DNA from: a virus
Length of the DNA stretch: 50,496 bases
Virus record (IMG/VR): IMGVR_UViG_3300022752_006269
Location: 1 to 50,496 of that record
Direction: 5' to 3' (one strand)
Shown here: positions 31,616 through 39,434 of the stretch, one piece after another
How positions within the stretch are numbered: position 1 is the stretch's first letter
Layout of the letters: each line of letters opens with the position of its first letter
Made by a program: the position numbers and the translations under genes
The notes under the pieces: model-generated
Told to the model about the DNA's origin: nothing
Seen by the model: only the letters and a program-made list of their open reading frames with translations
Database searches by the model: none

Positions 31616-32197
31616 TTGTCTTGCGTATATAATGTAATTAATATATTTTGTGTGATCAAGGTGGAAGATTTAGTTAAAATTTTAATTCCTTATAAAGAAA
31701 TTAACAATAGTCTTAGTGTTGCTACGGCTAAAAGAAATGGTTTTTTTGTAGCAGAACAATTTTATAATTGTAGAGAAATTTTTCATGAAGACTTTCCTAT
31801 TGCGAGTAATTTATTAGTTTGTATTCCTTCTTACAAAAAAACAAGATTAATTAAATTGTTTGAATTCATTGAAAGCGAATTAAACATTTTAAAAAGAACA
31901 AAAGTTTGCATCACGCAAAGAAAAAATATATTTTTTGTAAAATTGAGTAATTTTTGGAAATCAAAAATAAAATTTAGTTTATTGACATTGTTGATTCGGG
32001 CAGGTTGTAGAATATCAAATGATTTGTCTTTATTTTCTCTTGTTACAAAATCATCATATTTGAAAAAAACATATAATGCTTTTTATCTTTTCTTTTCGGG
32101 AAATACTAAATATTATGGTAAGAAAAATTCTTGGTTTAAAGAATTTAAAAATAAGAGCAAGGAAGAGTGTGAGAAGTTATTAAAAAAGAAATTGTAA
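31616..32197 (+). CDS. LAGLIDADG-free hypothetical protein, 193 aa
   Basis: The frame opens one base after dnaE. The start is uncertain: TTG 31616, GTG 31652 or GTG 31661, none with a clear SD. The protein is basic and Phe/Leu/Lys-rich, with strands such as SNLLVCIPSYKKTRLIKLFEF and VCITQRKNIFFVKL, and a basic C-terminus (KEECEKLLKKKL). I see no known motif (I looked for LAGLIDADG, HNH and GIY-YIG). It lies in the dnaE transcription unit. Confidence 0.5.
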   Translation: MSCVYNVINIFCVIKVEDLVKILIPYKEINNSLSVATAKRNGFFVAEQFYNCREIFHEDFPIASNLLVCIPSYKKTRLIKLFEFIESELNILKRTKVCITQRKNIFFVKLSNFWKSKIKFSLLTLLIRAGCRISNDLSLFSLVTKSSYLKKTYNAFYLFFSGNTKYYGKKNSWFKEFKNKSKEECEKLLKKKL

Positions 32198-32224
32198 ACA
32201 GTATATATATGGATGGAGGCGAAT

Positions 32225-32959
32225 ATGTCTGAAATTTCAGAATGGGAAAAACAAAAAAATTTCATTAAAGATCTTTGTAATACTTGGGAAAAATCCAAGA
32301 AAAAAAAAGTAATTAATAGCAACGAAGTTTTTGAAAACAAGGCATATTGTACGCTTAAAGAGTCTTTTGATTATACTAGTTCTAATTATCAAGATGATTG
32401 GGATAGAATTTTCAAGCATAAGTCAAAATTTTTTTCAGAAGATGGCGATGGTAGCCTTCTCAATGAAGCTGCCAAAAAAAAACCTAAAAAAAAAGTAAGT
32501 AAGAAAAAAAAATCTTCTTCATTTAAAAAAGCAGTCATGAAGGAGAATAAACCAAACAAGAATCCTTATGATTTGCTCAATCCTGATGCTTTCAAATATG
32601 TGAATTTGAAATCTAGTATTGAAGAGCCAGATGCTACAGATACTGATCTTGTGCCCAAAGTTAAAAAATTAGCTAATATTCCCAATAAAGTTGATTCTCA
32701 TACTTATGGCAGGGATGGTTCTGCCAAGAGTGGTAAGACTAGAGTTTCTGCTGGTTGGACTGAAGATCCCAACATGAGAAAATTAGAAGATCTAAAAAAG
32801 AAGCTTTACGATCTAGAATGTAAGATGAGTGATCCAGATGGTCTGGATGAAGTAAAAGCAAAAAAAATGCAAAAGCAATTTACTAGATTAAATAGTGACA
32901 TCGCTGATTTAAGCGATAAATTTGCTGGCGATTACAAGACCAATCATTATTATGGCTGA
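32225..32959 (+). CDS. Lys-rich hypothetical protein, 244 aa
   Basis: ATG 32225 has ggaggc 5 bases upstream; ATG 32213 would overlap that SD. The protein is highly charged: a helical N-terminus, a Lys-rich block near residues 85-105 (KKKPKKKVSKKKKSS), a flexible middle, and a C-terminal coiled-coil-like helix (MRKLEDLKKKLYDLECKM). The block could bind nucleic acid. Similar organisation is seen in phage scaffold or core proteins, but that is a guess. Its stop overlaps the next gene by 8 bases. Confidence 0.6.
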   Translation: MSEISEWEKQKNFIKDLCNTWEKSKKKKVINSNEVFENKAYCTLKESFDYTSSNYQDDWDRIFKHKSKFFSEDGDGSLLNEAAKKKPKKKVSKKKKSSSFKKAVMKENKPNKNPYDLLNPDAFKYVNLKSSIEEPDATDTDLVPKVKKLANIPNKVDSHTYGRDGSAKSGKTRVSAGWTEDPNMRKLEDLKKKLYDLECKMSDPDGLDEVKAKKMQKQFTRLNSDIADLSDKFAGDYKTNHYYG

Positions 32960-33152
32960 TTTACCCAAACCTTTCATGATTCGTTGTTTGAAATGCCGGT
33001 GGGCAGAAACATCCACCGGCATTTCTTCTGATTTGACGCATCTTACTGAAATTCCACGAACATGTATGAATTGTGGTAGTCCTCGTCAATTTAAATGTCC
33101 GAAATGTGGTCGCCCTGCCAAGATGTTGCGGATTAAAAAAAGTGCGCCGTAA
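32952..33152 (+). CDS. Small zinc-ribbon protein, 66 aa
   Basis: ATG 32952 lies inside the end of the previous gene. Three Cys pairs (CLKC, CMNC, CPKC) suggest a zinc ribbon or double knuckle. The tail is basic (KMLRIKKSAP). A perfect 12-bp inverted repeat is embedded in the coding sequence (32991-33024). The gene overlaps the following glycosyltransferase-like gene by 11 bases. Likely a small nucleic-acid or protein-binding factor. Confidence 0.6.
   Translation: MADLPKPFMIRCLKCRWAETSTGISSDLTHLTEIPRTCMNCGSPRQFKCPKCGRPAKMLRIKKSAP
32991..33024. other. GC-rich intragenic hairpin
   Basis: aaatgccggtgg (32991-33002) and ccaccggcattt (33013-33024) are perfect inverted repeats with a 10-base spacer, inside the zinc-ribbon gene. 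The stem is much more GC-rich than its surroundings. There is no T tract, so it is not a standard terminator. It could be an RNA processing site, attenuator or binding site. Confidence 0.55.
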
Positions 33153-34281
33153 AGTAATATTAAAAAAAGACATTTCTAAAATTCAATTCAATGAATTAGT
33201 TTTCAACAAACATGTGTTTGTTGAAGATAACGAATTTAAAAAGAAAATGTTTTTTTTATCATTTGGTGAATTTGGTTGTGAAACTTTATTGCCGACATTT
33301 TTGATACCAAGGGTTTCTGCTAATTTTCCTGAATATAGAAAAATTATTATTGGCTGGAGCAATAGAGAATATTTGTATCGTGAATTGTGTGATGAATATT
33401 GGGAATTAGATCCTAAACATATGGTTTTAAAAAATGTTTCTTATGCATTTGAAAACACTTCAATTGAACTGAAAAGCCTTTACAAGAGGTTGCTCCCACT
33501 TGGGATCGTTATTGATGGAACCAAAATAGGTAAATTGTGTGTCAAAGCTAGATGCAAAAAATGTTCTTTTGAATTTGAAGCAGACCGTGGTGATATTTAT
33601 TGCGCTAAATGTTATTCAGAAAATATAGAAAAATCTTTATTTCAAGGATCAAAAATTTATAAAAAATATGCAGCACCCTTGCCCAATATTAGAAAAGAAT
33701 TTATTGATTTTGCTGATGGTTATATTCCAGATAATACTGTTGCTTTGTTTGCTAGAAACAGAAAAACATATGGAAGAAATCTTTCTTTTGATCATTATGA
33801 AAAAACAATAGATAGATTAATATCTTTGGGATACAATATTGTGCTTTTAGGAGAAAGCGTTTCTTCTTATAATTTGAAAAACAATAAAATTATTAATTTT
33901 ATGGATCATGAATTTGCAGGTAATTTGGAAGCTGCCTTTGCGATAGTCAATCGGTGTGTTTTTTCTTTGCAGTTTTTTACAGCTTCTAGTCGCATAAGTA
34001 GTATATTGAATAAACCTTTTATTTTGTTCGAATCAGTTGATCAAATATATGGAAGAGGTCAAGAAGGTATTAGATTGTCTTTGATGACAAAAAACTATAA
34101 TAATAAAAAGATTGTATTAGCTAATTATTTGGATGTTGCAGAAAACACAAATGAATCGATTGATTTGATGGAACAAGCTGTACAAGAACTTATAAAAGAA
34201 AAAAAATCTCATGATTTGTTTTTACGACCAAATAGTTTTGCATCTTCTTTACAAGAAAGTGGCATGAAAAGATTATGGTAA
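33142..34281 (+). CDS. Glycosyltransferase-like protein with zinc ribbon, 379 aa
   Basis: I place the start at GTG 33142, overlapping the previous gene; the longer frame to 33073 reads through that gene. The N-terminal half has LSFGEFGCETLLPTFL. A zinc ribbon follows at about 145-175 (CKKCSFEF..YCAKCY). The C-terminal half has GT-B-like features (TVALFARNRKTYGRN, YNIVLLGESV, and a helix with AAFAIVNRCVFSL). This resembles GT9/heptosyltransferase-type folds. The acceptor is unknown. It overlaps the next glycosyltransferase-like gene by 7 bases. Confidence 0.5.
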   Translation: MRRKVILKKDISKIQFNELVFNKHVFVEDNEFKKKMFFLSFGEFGCETLLPTFLIPRVSANFPEYRKIIIGWSNREYLYRELCDEYWELDPKHMVLKNVSYAFENTSIELKSLYKRLLPLGIVIDGTKIGKLCVKARCKKCSFEFEADRGDIYCAKCYSENIEKSLFQGSKIYKKYAAPLPNIRKEFIDFADGYIPDNTVALFARNRKTYGRNLSFDHYEKTIDRLISLGYNIVLLGESVSSYNLKNNKIINFMDHEFAGNLEAAFAIVNRCVFSLQFFTASSRISSILNKPFILFESVDQIYGRGQEGIRLSLMTKNYNNKKIVLANYLDVAENTNESIDLMEQAVQELIKEKKSHDLFLRPNSFASSLQESGMKRLW

Positions 34282-35420
34282 CACAATTAGATATTTCTGA
34301 AATATTACAAGCTGCTGTTACAAGAGGCAATTTTTATAGAGAAAAATTTGATTCTAAAAATGTACCAGACAATATGCAGAAAATTATTGTCATCCCTATT
34401 TTCGGTGATATTTCTCACATTCTAGTTTTTGCAAATTACATATTCCCTGCAATGAGGAAAGATATCAATTTAAAAGACAAATACATTATCATTGTAACTT
34501 GGAAAGGTTTTAATAAGTTTTTTTCTCAAGCAGATGAAGTTTGGTCTTTGCAAAACAATGATAATGTTGATAGATTTTACGAAAAGAGTGAAGGATTTAC
34601 AAACAAGTCTGATAGCTTAAATGTTGTTTTTCGTAGTTTAAATGAATATTTTAGGAATGTGGTTGATCCAGCAAAATTCTCAAATCAGTTTCATTTCGGA
34701 TTCAAACTGGACAATATTAAGAATAAAAATGTCGAAATAATTAAAAATAATTTGCCTAATATCAACTATTTGAATCAAAAAATCATTAATCAAATTGTTG
34801 GCTTAGGTGAAAAAAAAGTTTTCTTGATTCCATTTAAATTCTTGCGACAATGGAATTTAGGTAAAGTCAATAATTACAAAATTTCTTCTACATTTTATGC
34901 CAACACAATAAACTCTTTGAACAAAAAAGGTTTCAAATGTGTAATTCTTAAGAATTATTTAACATTTGATTTGTCTAAAGATTTTGTAGATGATCCGAAC
35001 AATATTTTTGTACAAGAAGATGATTGGTTTTTAGTGATGTCTTATATGCTTTCTACTGGCATGTATGTTGATTTGTTTGCTGGATTAAATTGTTTGGCAA
35101 TTTATTGTGGTTGTCGTAGTGTTACGGTTGTAGAGAGAAATATGCATGTTGTTTCAAATGCAAATGATTTGGAATTGTGCATGAACGATAAGATTATTGA
35201 TCATAAACTCTTTTCATTTTTTGAGTTGAATTATAATTTAATTGATAAAAAATTGTTTTTCATAGATAAATTAGTTTGTCAAATTGATGAATTGGGTGAA
35301 ACTAAGATTGATGTAAATAGTTTGAATTACAACATTGATCTTGATGCGACTGTTAGCAAGAAAATTAAAAAGTTGCAACCAAAATTCATCGGTTTAAACA
35401 AGAAAATTATTGGGGATTAA
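34275..35420 (+). CDS. Glycosyltransferase-like protein, 381 aa
   Basis: The N-terminal half has a Rossmann-like start, IIVIPIFGDISHILVFANYIFPA, then YIIIVTWKGFNKFFSQADEVWSL, similar to GT9-type enzymes. The C-terminal half has another nucleotide-binding-like core (GFKCVILKNYL, and DLFAGLNCLAIYCGCRSVTVVER), where a GLN..A..G pattern would contact the donor. No experimentally known motif is certain. With the upstream gene and hldE it could modify surface glycans or phage DNA. That is inference. The stop is one base before the bS21 start. Confidence 0.5.
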   Translation: MVTQLDISEILQAAVTRGNFYREKFDSKNVPDNMQKIIVIPIFGDISHILVFANYIFPAMRKDINLKDKYIIIVTWKGFNKFFSQADEVWSLQNNDNVDRFYEKSEGFTNKSDSLNVVFRSLNEYFRNVVDPAKFSNQFHFGFKLDNIKNKNVEIIKNNLPNINYLNQKIINQIVGLGEKKVFLIPFKFLRQWNLGKVNNYKISSTFYANTINSLNKKGFKCVILKNYLTFDLSKDFVDDPNNIFVQEDDWFLVMSYMLSTGMYVDLFAGLNCLAIYCGCRSVTVVERNMHVVSNANDLELCMNDKIIDHKLFSFFELNYNLIDKKLFFIDKLVCQIDELGETKIDVNSLNYNIDLDATVSKKIKKLQPKFIGLNKKIIGD

Positions 35421-35421
35421 A

Positions 35422-35697
35422 ATGTCACGCAAAGCTAATGTTCGTGTAGTTTCTAAGGACAATGGTTACGATGATAATAGAGAAAAATCATTTAAGTCTC
35501 TTTTAAGTGCTTTTCGTCAAGCAGTTAACAAGGCTGGTATTCTCAGGGAATATCGTTTGCGTGAAACTTACGAAAGTCCTGCACAAAAGAAAAGACGCAA
35601 GGCTAGAGAGAAAGAAGTAACTATTCTAAAGAATCAAATGCGTGAAAGCTTCCCTGTAAAGAAGAAAGAAAAGTCATGTCAGAAAAACAAAAAGTAA
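35422..35697 (+). CDS. rpsU: Ribosomal protein bS21
   Basis: ATG 35422 follows a gggga SD-like sequence. The product has the bS21 core: FKSLLSAFRQAVNKAGILREYRLRETYESP, followed by the basic KKRRKAREKE helix (quoted in parts: LLSAFRQAVNKAG; ILREYRLRETYE; QKKRRKAR). bS21 sits on the 30S platform next to the anti-SD end of 16S rRNA and affects initiation. Phage copies are known in large phages and could replace the host subunit. It is about 20 residues longer than E. coli bS21 (71 aa). The next gene starts inside its 3' end. Confidence 0.85.
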   Translation: MSRKANVRVVSKDNGYDDNREKSFKSLLSAFRQAVNKAGILREYRLRETYESPAQKKRRKAREKEVTILKNQMRESFPVKKKEKSCQKNKK

Positions 35698-35987
35698 TTA
35701 CTTTTGGAGTTCCAGAATCTTTTCACAGCAAAATCAATGATGTTGCTTTGTCTAAAGGGCAAAAGATTTCTGATTACATGAAGAAGTTTGTCAACGATTA
35801 TTTCAATGAAGATATGACAGTTTCAAGAATTGTCTTAGATGTGCCAAGAGATAAGCGTGGAGATAAAGCTTATTTAAATGCTTGGTTTAAGCAAAAATCT
35901 GACTACTTAGTTGAATATTTTTACAACCAATATTTAGAAGAACAAACTCCAAATAGTACTCCAACAGCACATGAGGATTGCGAATAA
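35676..35987 (+). CDS. Ribbon-helix-helix-like protein, 103 aa
   Basis: ATG 35676 overlaps the bS21 3' end by 22 bases. Residues ~7-45 look like a ribbon-helix-helix DNA-binding domain: strand VITFGVPES, helix FHSKINDVALSKG, turn, helix ISDYMKKFVNDYF. The rest is helical and polar (a possible dimer or effector part). A transcription regulator role is likely for this fold. Its stop overlaps the next start. Confidence 0.6.
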   Translation: MSEKQKVITFGVPESFHSKINDVALSKGQKISDYMKKFVNDYFNEDMTVSRIVLDVPRDKRGDKAYLNAWFKQKSDYLVEYFYNQYLEEQTPNSTPTAHEDCE

Positions 35988-36241
35988 TGCCTCTTAGTTT
36001 GGCTCAAGTTTATGATGTTTGTTTGGCAACAGATCCAGATGGCAAATGTTGTCGCTATCTTTCTGAAGATGTCGATGGGCGTGTTTACCATTGTTTGAAA
36101 AAATCAAGTTTTAAAAAAGAAATAGATCAAGAAGTTAAAAACAATTCTGGTAAAAGTTTGAGCATGCCAAAAGGTGATAATTGTGAAGGTTATCCAATAT
36201 TTACTTGCTTAGTTGTTGGGTATGACATTAAAAAAGATTGA
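35987..36241 (+). CDS. Cys-containing small protein, 84 aa
   Basis: I choose ATG 35987 because gagg at 35973-35976 can serve as SD, and it overlaps the preceding stop. The protein has scattered Cys residues (VCLATDPDGKCCRYL, HCLKK, NCEGYPIFTC), which could bind zinc or form a disulfide-rich fold. No known family. A strong promoter follows and overlaps the stop codon. Confidence 0.55.
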   Translation: MPLSLAQVYDVCLATDPDGKCCRYLSEDVDGRVYHCLKKSSFKKEIDQEVKNNSGKSLSMPKGDNCEGYPIFTCLVVGYDIKKD

Positions 36242-36266
36242 CAAGAATTGACATTGTCGTTAAAAT
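36238..36266 (+). promoter_or_regulatory. Strong sigma70 promoter
   Basis: TTGACA (36238-36243) and TAAAAT (36261-36266) are separated by exactly 17 bases, the optimum. The -35 overlaps the TGA of the upstream gene. It is the best host-type promoter in the window and probably drives the 36308 gene and the downstream cluster with IF3 and GroES. Confidence 0.65.
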
Positions 36267-36307
36267 GCGTCATCTCCTCAGTAAAAGGATTTGCGAGGTT
36301 AAGCGTG

Positions 36308-36724
36308 ATGCACAGACTTGACGATGTTTGTTTTTATGATGTTTCCGAAGAAGAAAACTTTGATTTTTATCTTGATGAAGAAAATTTAGAAAAAACTTTT
36401 TACAAAGTTTTTGAAAATTTAAACGATGTTAATGGTTCTCCTATCACCAACAAAATAGTTTTTAAAAAATCTTATATTCAGGTTGTAGAAAAATGTACTA
36501 TTGAAAATTCTATGGATTTAATTTACAGTCTTTTAAATAAACACTTGGATTATCAAGAAACAACATATTTTAGAGATGATTCAGAATCTTTACCTTCTTC
36601 TGATGTGCTAAAAGTGATTGAATTAATTAGGCATTTACACGGAATGAAGATCCCAAAAAGATTTATTGGAGGGTTTTTGTTGCTGATGGTTAAATTTATT
36701 TATTTTCCTATACAACAAGCATAA
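36308..36724 (+). CDS. Hypothetical protein, 138 aa
   Basis: ATG 36308 has gcgagg about 10 bases upstream; the frame extends further 5' but runs into the promoter. The protein starts with an acidic region (YDVSEEENFDFYLDEENLE), then strand and helix segments, and ends in a hydrophobic stretch (IGGFLLLMVKFIYFPI) that may insert in a membrane. No family recognised. It is the first gene after the strong promoter, so it might be an early host-takeover gene. Confidence 0.6.
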   Translation: MHRLDDVCFYDVSEEENFDFYLDEENLEKTFYKVFENLNDVNGSPITNKIVFKKSYIQVVEKCTIENSMDLIYSLLNKHLDYQETTYFRDDSESLPSSDVLKVIELIRHLHGMKIPKRFIGGFLLLMVKFIYFPIQQA

Positions 36725-36733
36725 ATAAATCAA

Positions 36734-37081
36734 ATGGCAGCTTTTGAAGATTATAATTTACTTTGGCTAAATTCAGATTTCATAAGCAGAAAACCTGCTA
36801 AAGAGCATGCTTTTCTTTATAAATATTTCAAAAACAGAATACAAAAACTGGCTATGGAGTATTTTTATGTGATGGGAGAAGATAATATTTATTATTTTCA
36901 AGATCACACAGGTTATAGAGTTTCTCCTTCTTTTTTGTATAAGCAGCATTATAAATTTAAAAATTTATTATCAATATATAATAATGCCAAAAAAGATTTA
37001 AATTTCAATATTTTGAGAGATTTAGATCAGGGAAAAATAAAAATAAAAGATTTAGGAGAAGAAAATGTTAATAAAGTATGA
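36734..37081 (+). CDS. Hypothetical protein, 115 aa
   Basis: The protein is aromatic-rich and basic (KEHAFLYKYFKNRIQKLAMEYFYVMG), mainly helical, with a C-terminal charged helix (LRDLDQGKIKIKDLGEE). No motif recognised. No clear SD precedes ATG 36734; AT-rich cataaata lies just upstream. Its 3' end overlaps the next gene by 17 bases and contains that gene's SD. Confidence 0.55.
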   Translation: MAAFEDYNLLWLNSDFISRKPAKEHAFLYKYFKNRIQKLAMEYFYVMGEDNIYYFQDHTGYRVSPSFLYKQHYKFKNLLSIYNNAKKDLNFNILRDLDQGKIKIKDLGEENVNKV

Positions 37082-37286
37082 TGCTTGGCGCAAAATGAAT
37101 GAATCATCTCCTATGACTCGGCAACGATTAGGTTGGGGCAGAATGGGTTCGTACCCACTTAGAGCAGATTTTATGTCTCACAGTACACCTCCTCCAGACA
37201 TCATGAACAAAATGATAGATGAGTTTGGTACTACTGACGGAAAGCACAAACCTAAGAAACATAAACATAGGAAGAAACATGGTTAA
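37065..37286 (+). CDS. Tag-like small protein with basic tail, 73 aa
   Basis: ATG 37065 has aggag 7 bases upstream. The N-terminus reads MLIKYDAWRKMNESS; YDAWRKMNE lines up with FKEFLKMDE (18278) and FKKWLQMDE (6811), so this is a divergent tag. The middle has GWGRMGSYPLRADFMSHS, and the tail is His/Lys-rich (KPKKHKHRKKHG). Possibly packaged; the basic tail could bind DNA. It overlaps the tail-type structural gene by 8 bases. Confidence 0.55.
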   Translation: MLIKYDAWRKMNESSPMTRQRLGWGRMGSYPLRADFMSHSTPPPDIMNKMIDEFGTTDGKHKPKKHKHRKKHG

Positions 37287-38049
37287 TTGCAGATATTTAT
37301 CTAATTCTTTAACTTCAACTAGTTGTGGTTGCAGTACTGCTATCGCTGAAATGCCAATTTATGTTGTTAAACAACACAGTACTTATCCTCCGTTTAAGGT
37401 TGATGTTACTGATTGTAATGGGGAACCATATGATTTGAAAGATTTAGTTGTTGAAGCAGCTATGTGGACAAATGCAAAGTTGAAATCAGCCATAACGATT
37501 GCCGATAATTTGATTAAATTTGCTGACAATATTGGCTATGATAGCGTTGGAACGAATGCTATTCTACATGTTTCTAATGGAAGAGATTTTGAGAGGATGA
37601 CAATTGTTGGATTTGATGATGTCAATAAAGTGATTGAAGTAAATAGAGGAGCTTGTGACACCACAATTAGACCTTGGGCAAAAGGCTCTTCTGTGAAAAT
37701 ATTAAGGTTTTTCAATTCTCCAGCATCATCTGAATTGACTTATTATGATAGAGAAAATATTGACGGAACTACTACTTTAAATGTTTTACAAAGAAGTACA
37801 CTAATTTATGAATGGAAACCTGAAGATGTTTGCTTCATTGGGAAATATTACTTTGAGTTCAAAGTTTTGAAGATGAATCTTTTGACTAATTTAGATTCTA
37901 TAGACTTTTCAACAATTAGTATCACTCCAGTAAGTGAGATCAATTACCATTGTGAACTGGGTCTTGGTGTCGAATGGGCAAGAAGATTCCCCAATGACAA
38001 AGAGGGTTTTGTGATTGAAGTTACTAGTAGTCCAACAGCGGAGTGTTAA
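37279..38049 (+). CDS. Putative tail/baseplate structural protein, 256 aa
   Basis: I chose ATG 37279, which is coupled to the upstream stop. The protein is beta-rich. It has the layout of the baseplate-type beta-sandwich: DVTDCNGEPYDLKDLVVEAAMW, then a repeated strand pattern, and YEWKPEDVCFIGKYYFEFKV, as in BppU/fibre N-terminal domains (quoted in parts). It also has an inserted strand-rich module with VIEVNRGACDTTIRPW. A virion role in tail or fibre assembly is inferred from this pattern. Confidence 0.55.
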   Translation: MVNCRYLSNSLTSTSCGCSTAIAEMPIYVVKQHSTYPPFKVDVTDCNGEPYDLKDLVVEAAMWTNAKLKSAITIADNLIKFADNIGYDSVGTNAILHVSNGRDFERMTIVGFDDVNKVIEVNRGACDTTIRPWAKGSSVKILRFFNSPASSELTYYDRENIDGTTTLNVLQRSTLIYEWKPEDVCFIGKYYFEFKVLKMNLLTNLDSIDFSTISITPVSEINYHCELGLGVEWARRFPNDKEGFVIEVTSSPTAEC

Positions 38050-38051
38050 TT

Positions 38052-38585
38052 TTGCTAGATAATAATCGTTTGCGTGTCAATTTTCAAATTAGGATTCCAC
38101 AAGTAAGAGTGATTCAAAATGGAGAACAGCTAGGCATTATGCCTACCGATAAAGCAAGGAATATTGCTTATGATCAAGGTTTAGATTTAGTCGAAATGGT
38201 TCCAAACGCTCATCCTCCTGTGTGTCATATTCTTGACTATTCAAAATATAAGTATGAACAAAAAGTCAAGCATAAAGAACATATGAAAAAGCAAAGAGAA
38301 ATGGTTCAAATTGTCAAGGAAATAAGATTATCTCCTTCTATTGGTCAACATGATCTTGATATTAAAATCAAACATATTTTCGAATTTATTGCTAATGATA
38401 AAAAAGTTCAAATTTTTATGAAATTTCGTTCTAGAGAAATGCAACATAAGGATGTTGGCTTTGAAAAAATTAATCAAATTTTAGAAAAGTGTAAAGAACT
38501 TGCTGTGGTGGAATTACAACCTAAATTTGAGGGATCTAAATTAATTTGTCGTTTGGCTCCACAAAAAACTAAAGTTGCTAACTAG
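38052..38585 (+). CDS. infC: Translation initiation factor IF-3
   Basis: The 177-aa product covers both IF3 domains. The N-domain has QIRIPQVRVI, NGEQLGIMPTDKARNIA and LDLVEMVPNAHPPVCHILDYSKYKYE. The C-domain has VKEIRLSPSIGQHDLDIKIKHIFEF and VQIFMKFRSREMQH (quoted in parts). IF3 checks the start codon and keeps 30S free. I choose TTG 38052 because ggag lies 8 bases upstream; GTG 38043 would overlap this SD. Cellular infC uses AUU, a non-AUG start that gives self-limitation; TTG could do the same. It follows the structural gene by 2 bases. Confidence 0.92.
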   Translation: MLDNNRLRVNFQIRIPQVRVIQNGEQLGIMPTDKARNIAYDQGLDLVEMVPNAHPPVCHILDYSKYKYEQKVKHKEHMKKQREMVQIVKEIRLSPSIGQHDLDIKIKHIFEFIANDKKVQIFMKFRSREMQHKDVGFEKINQILEKCKELAVVELQPKFEGSKLICRLAPQKTKVAN

Positions 38586-38634
38586 TTTAAATTGTACATG
38601 CGTTTAAAGGCATGATAAACAAGAGGATTAAAAA

Positions 38635-38949
38635 ATGAGCGAAGTCGGTAAGGTTGTAGGCTGCAAGCCTTGTGGCAATCAGGTTTTGATTGAACTTTTG
38701 ACCACTCAAGAAATGGCTAATACCAAACTTATTCTCAATAATAATAGCAAGAGAATGGGAGCAGAATACCAAGCTATAGTTTTAGCTATAGGACCACAAG
38801 TTAATTTTGAGTCTTATGGATTCCAAGTTGGTGATCGTGTTGTTATTTCTGGAAATGCTGTACCAGCACCTGAATACGGTCCAGAATCTGAAAGAGAAAA
38901 AGTTCTTGTTGACCCTACAGCTATTAAAGCTGTACTGGTCTGTAAGTGA
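38635..38949 (+). CDS. GroES/Gp31-like co-chaperonin, 104 aa
   Basis: The protein has the GroES fold pattern: N-terminal strand CKPCGNQVLIELL, a mobile-loop region (about residues 25-40, NTKLILNNNSKRMG), then YQAIVLAIGPQVN, FQVGDRVVISG and a C-terminal VDPTAIKAVLV. It would cap host GroEL. T4 Gp31 and phage Cocos enable folding of large capsid proteins, so capsid assembly is the likely use here. ATG 38635 has agaggatt upstream. It ends inside the 3' end of a convergent tagged gene (26-base overlap). Confidence 0.85.
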   Translation: MSEVGKVVGCKPCGNQVLIELLTTQEMANTKLILNNNSKRMGAEYQAIVLAIGPQVNFESYGFQVGDRVVISGNAVPAPEYGPESEREKVLVDPTAIKAVLVCK

Positions 38950-39388
38950 CATTTTTTATCTTATACATAGGGCGTAGGTAATCAGGACCACAAAATGACG
39001 CTTCTATATCAATTATATTTGACGAATCACTGCTAATATCTTTTCCATGTCTTTGGAAAATGACTTTTAGCTTGGTGTATTTGGGGACCAAAGGTGTTTC
39101 TCCCTTGATTGCACGATATTGTGTAGGGGAGAAAAACAATTTGGTCCCGTCTTCTAGTTCTGCTTCAATAATTTTTGTTTTATCTGAAAGTCTTTTTACT
39201 ATACCTTCTTTTTTAATTGTAGGAATATCAAAAATTCCGTCATTTATTGCCATGTCTAAATCTGGTAAATGGTTTGGGCGACCAGTATATCCAAAAGTGG
39301 AAACAGCTTGTGATCCTGTATCACTGCTTGTGACCATAGCGCCGGGAAACATAGACATGTTTTCTATGAATTTTTTGAATCCGATCAT
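38924..39388 (-). CDS. Tagged virion protein, 154 aa
   Basis: The N-terminus MIGFKKFIENMS fits the tag. Residues ~20-75 are polar, with DLDMAINDGIFDIPTIK. The C-terminal half is beta-rich (IIEAELEDGTKLFFSP, YTKLKVIFQRHG), like a small beta-barrel or SH3-type domain. A gggtg SD-like sequence precedes the ATG at 39388. It sits alone on the minus strand between groES-like and the 39435 gene. Inferred internal virion protein. Confidence 0.6.
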   Translation of the reverse strand: MIGFKKFIENMSMFPGAMVTSSDTGSQAVSTFGYTGRPNHLPDLDMAINDGIFDIPTIKKEGIVKRLSDKTKIIEAELEDGTKLFFSPTQYRAIKGETPLVPKYTKLKVIFQRHGKDISSDSSNIIDIEASFCGPDYLRPMYKIKNVTYRPVQL

Positions 39389-39434
39389 TTTTCACCCTAT
39401 ATTAATATGTATGTAATTTTATAAGGATTTCACC

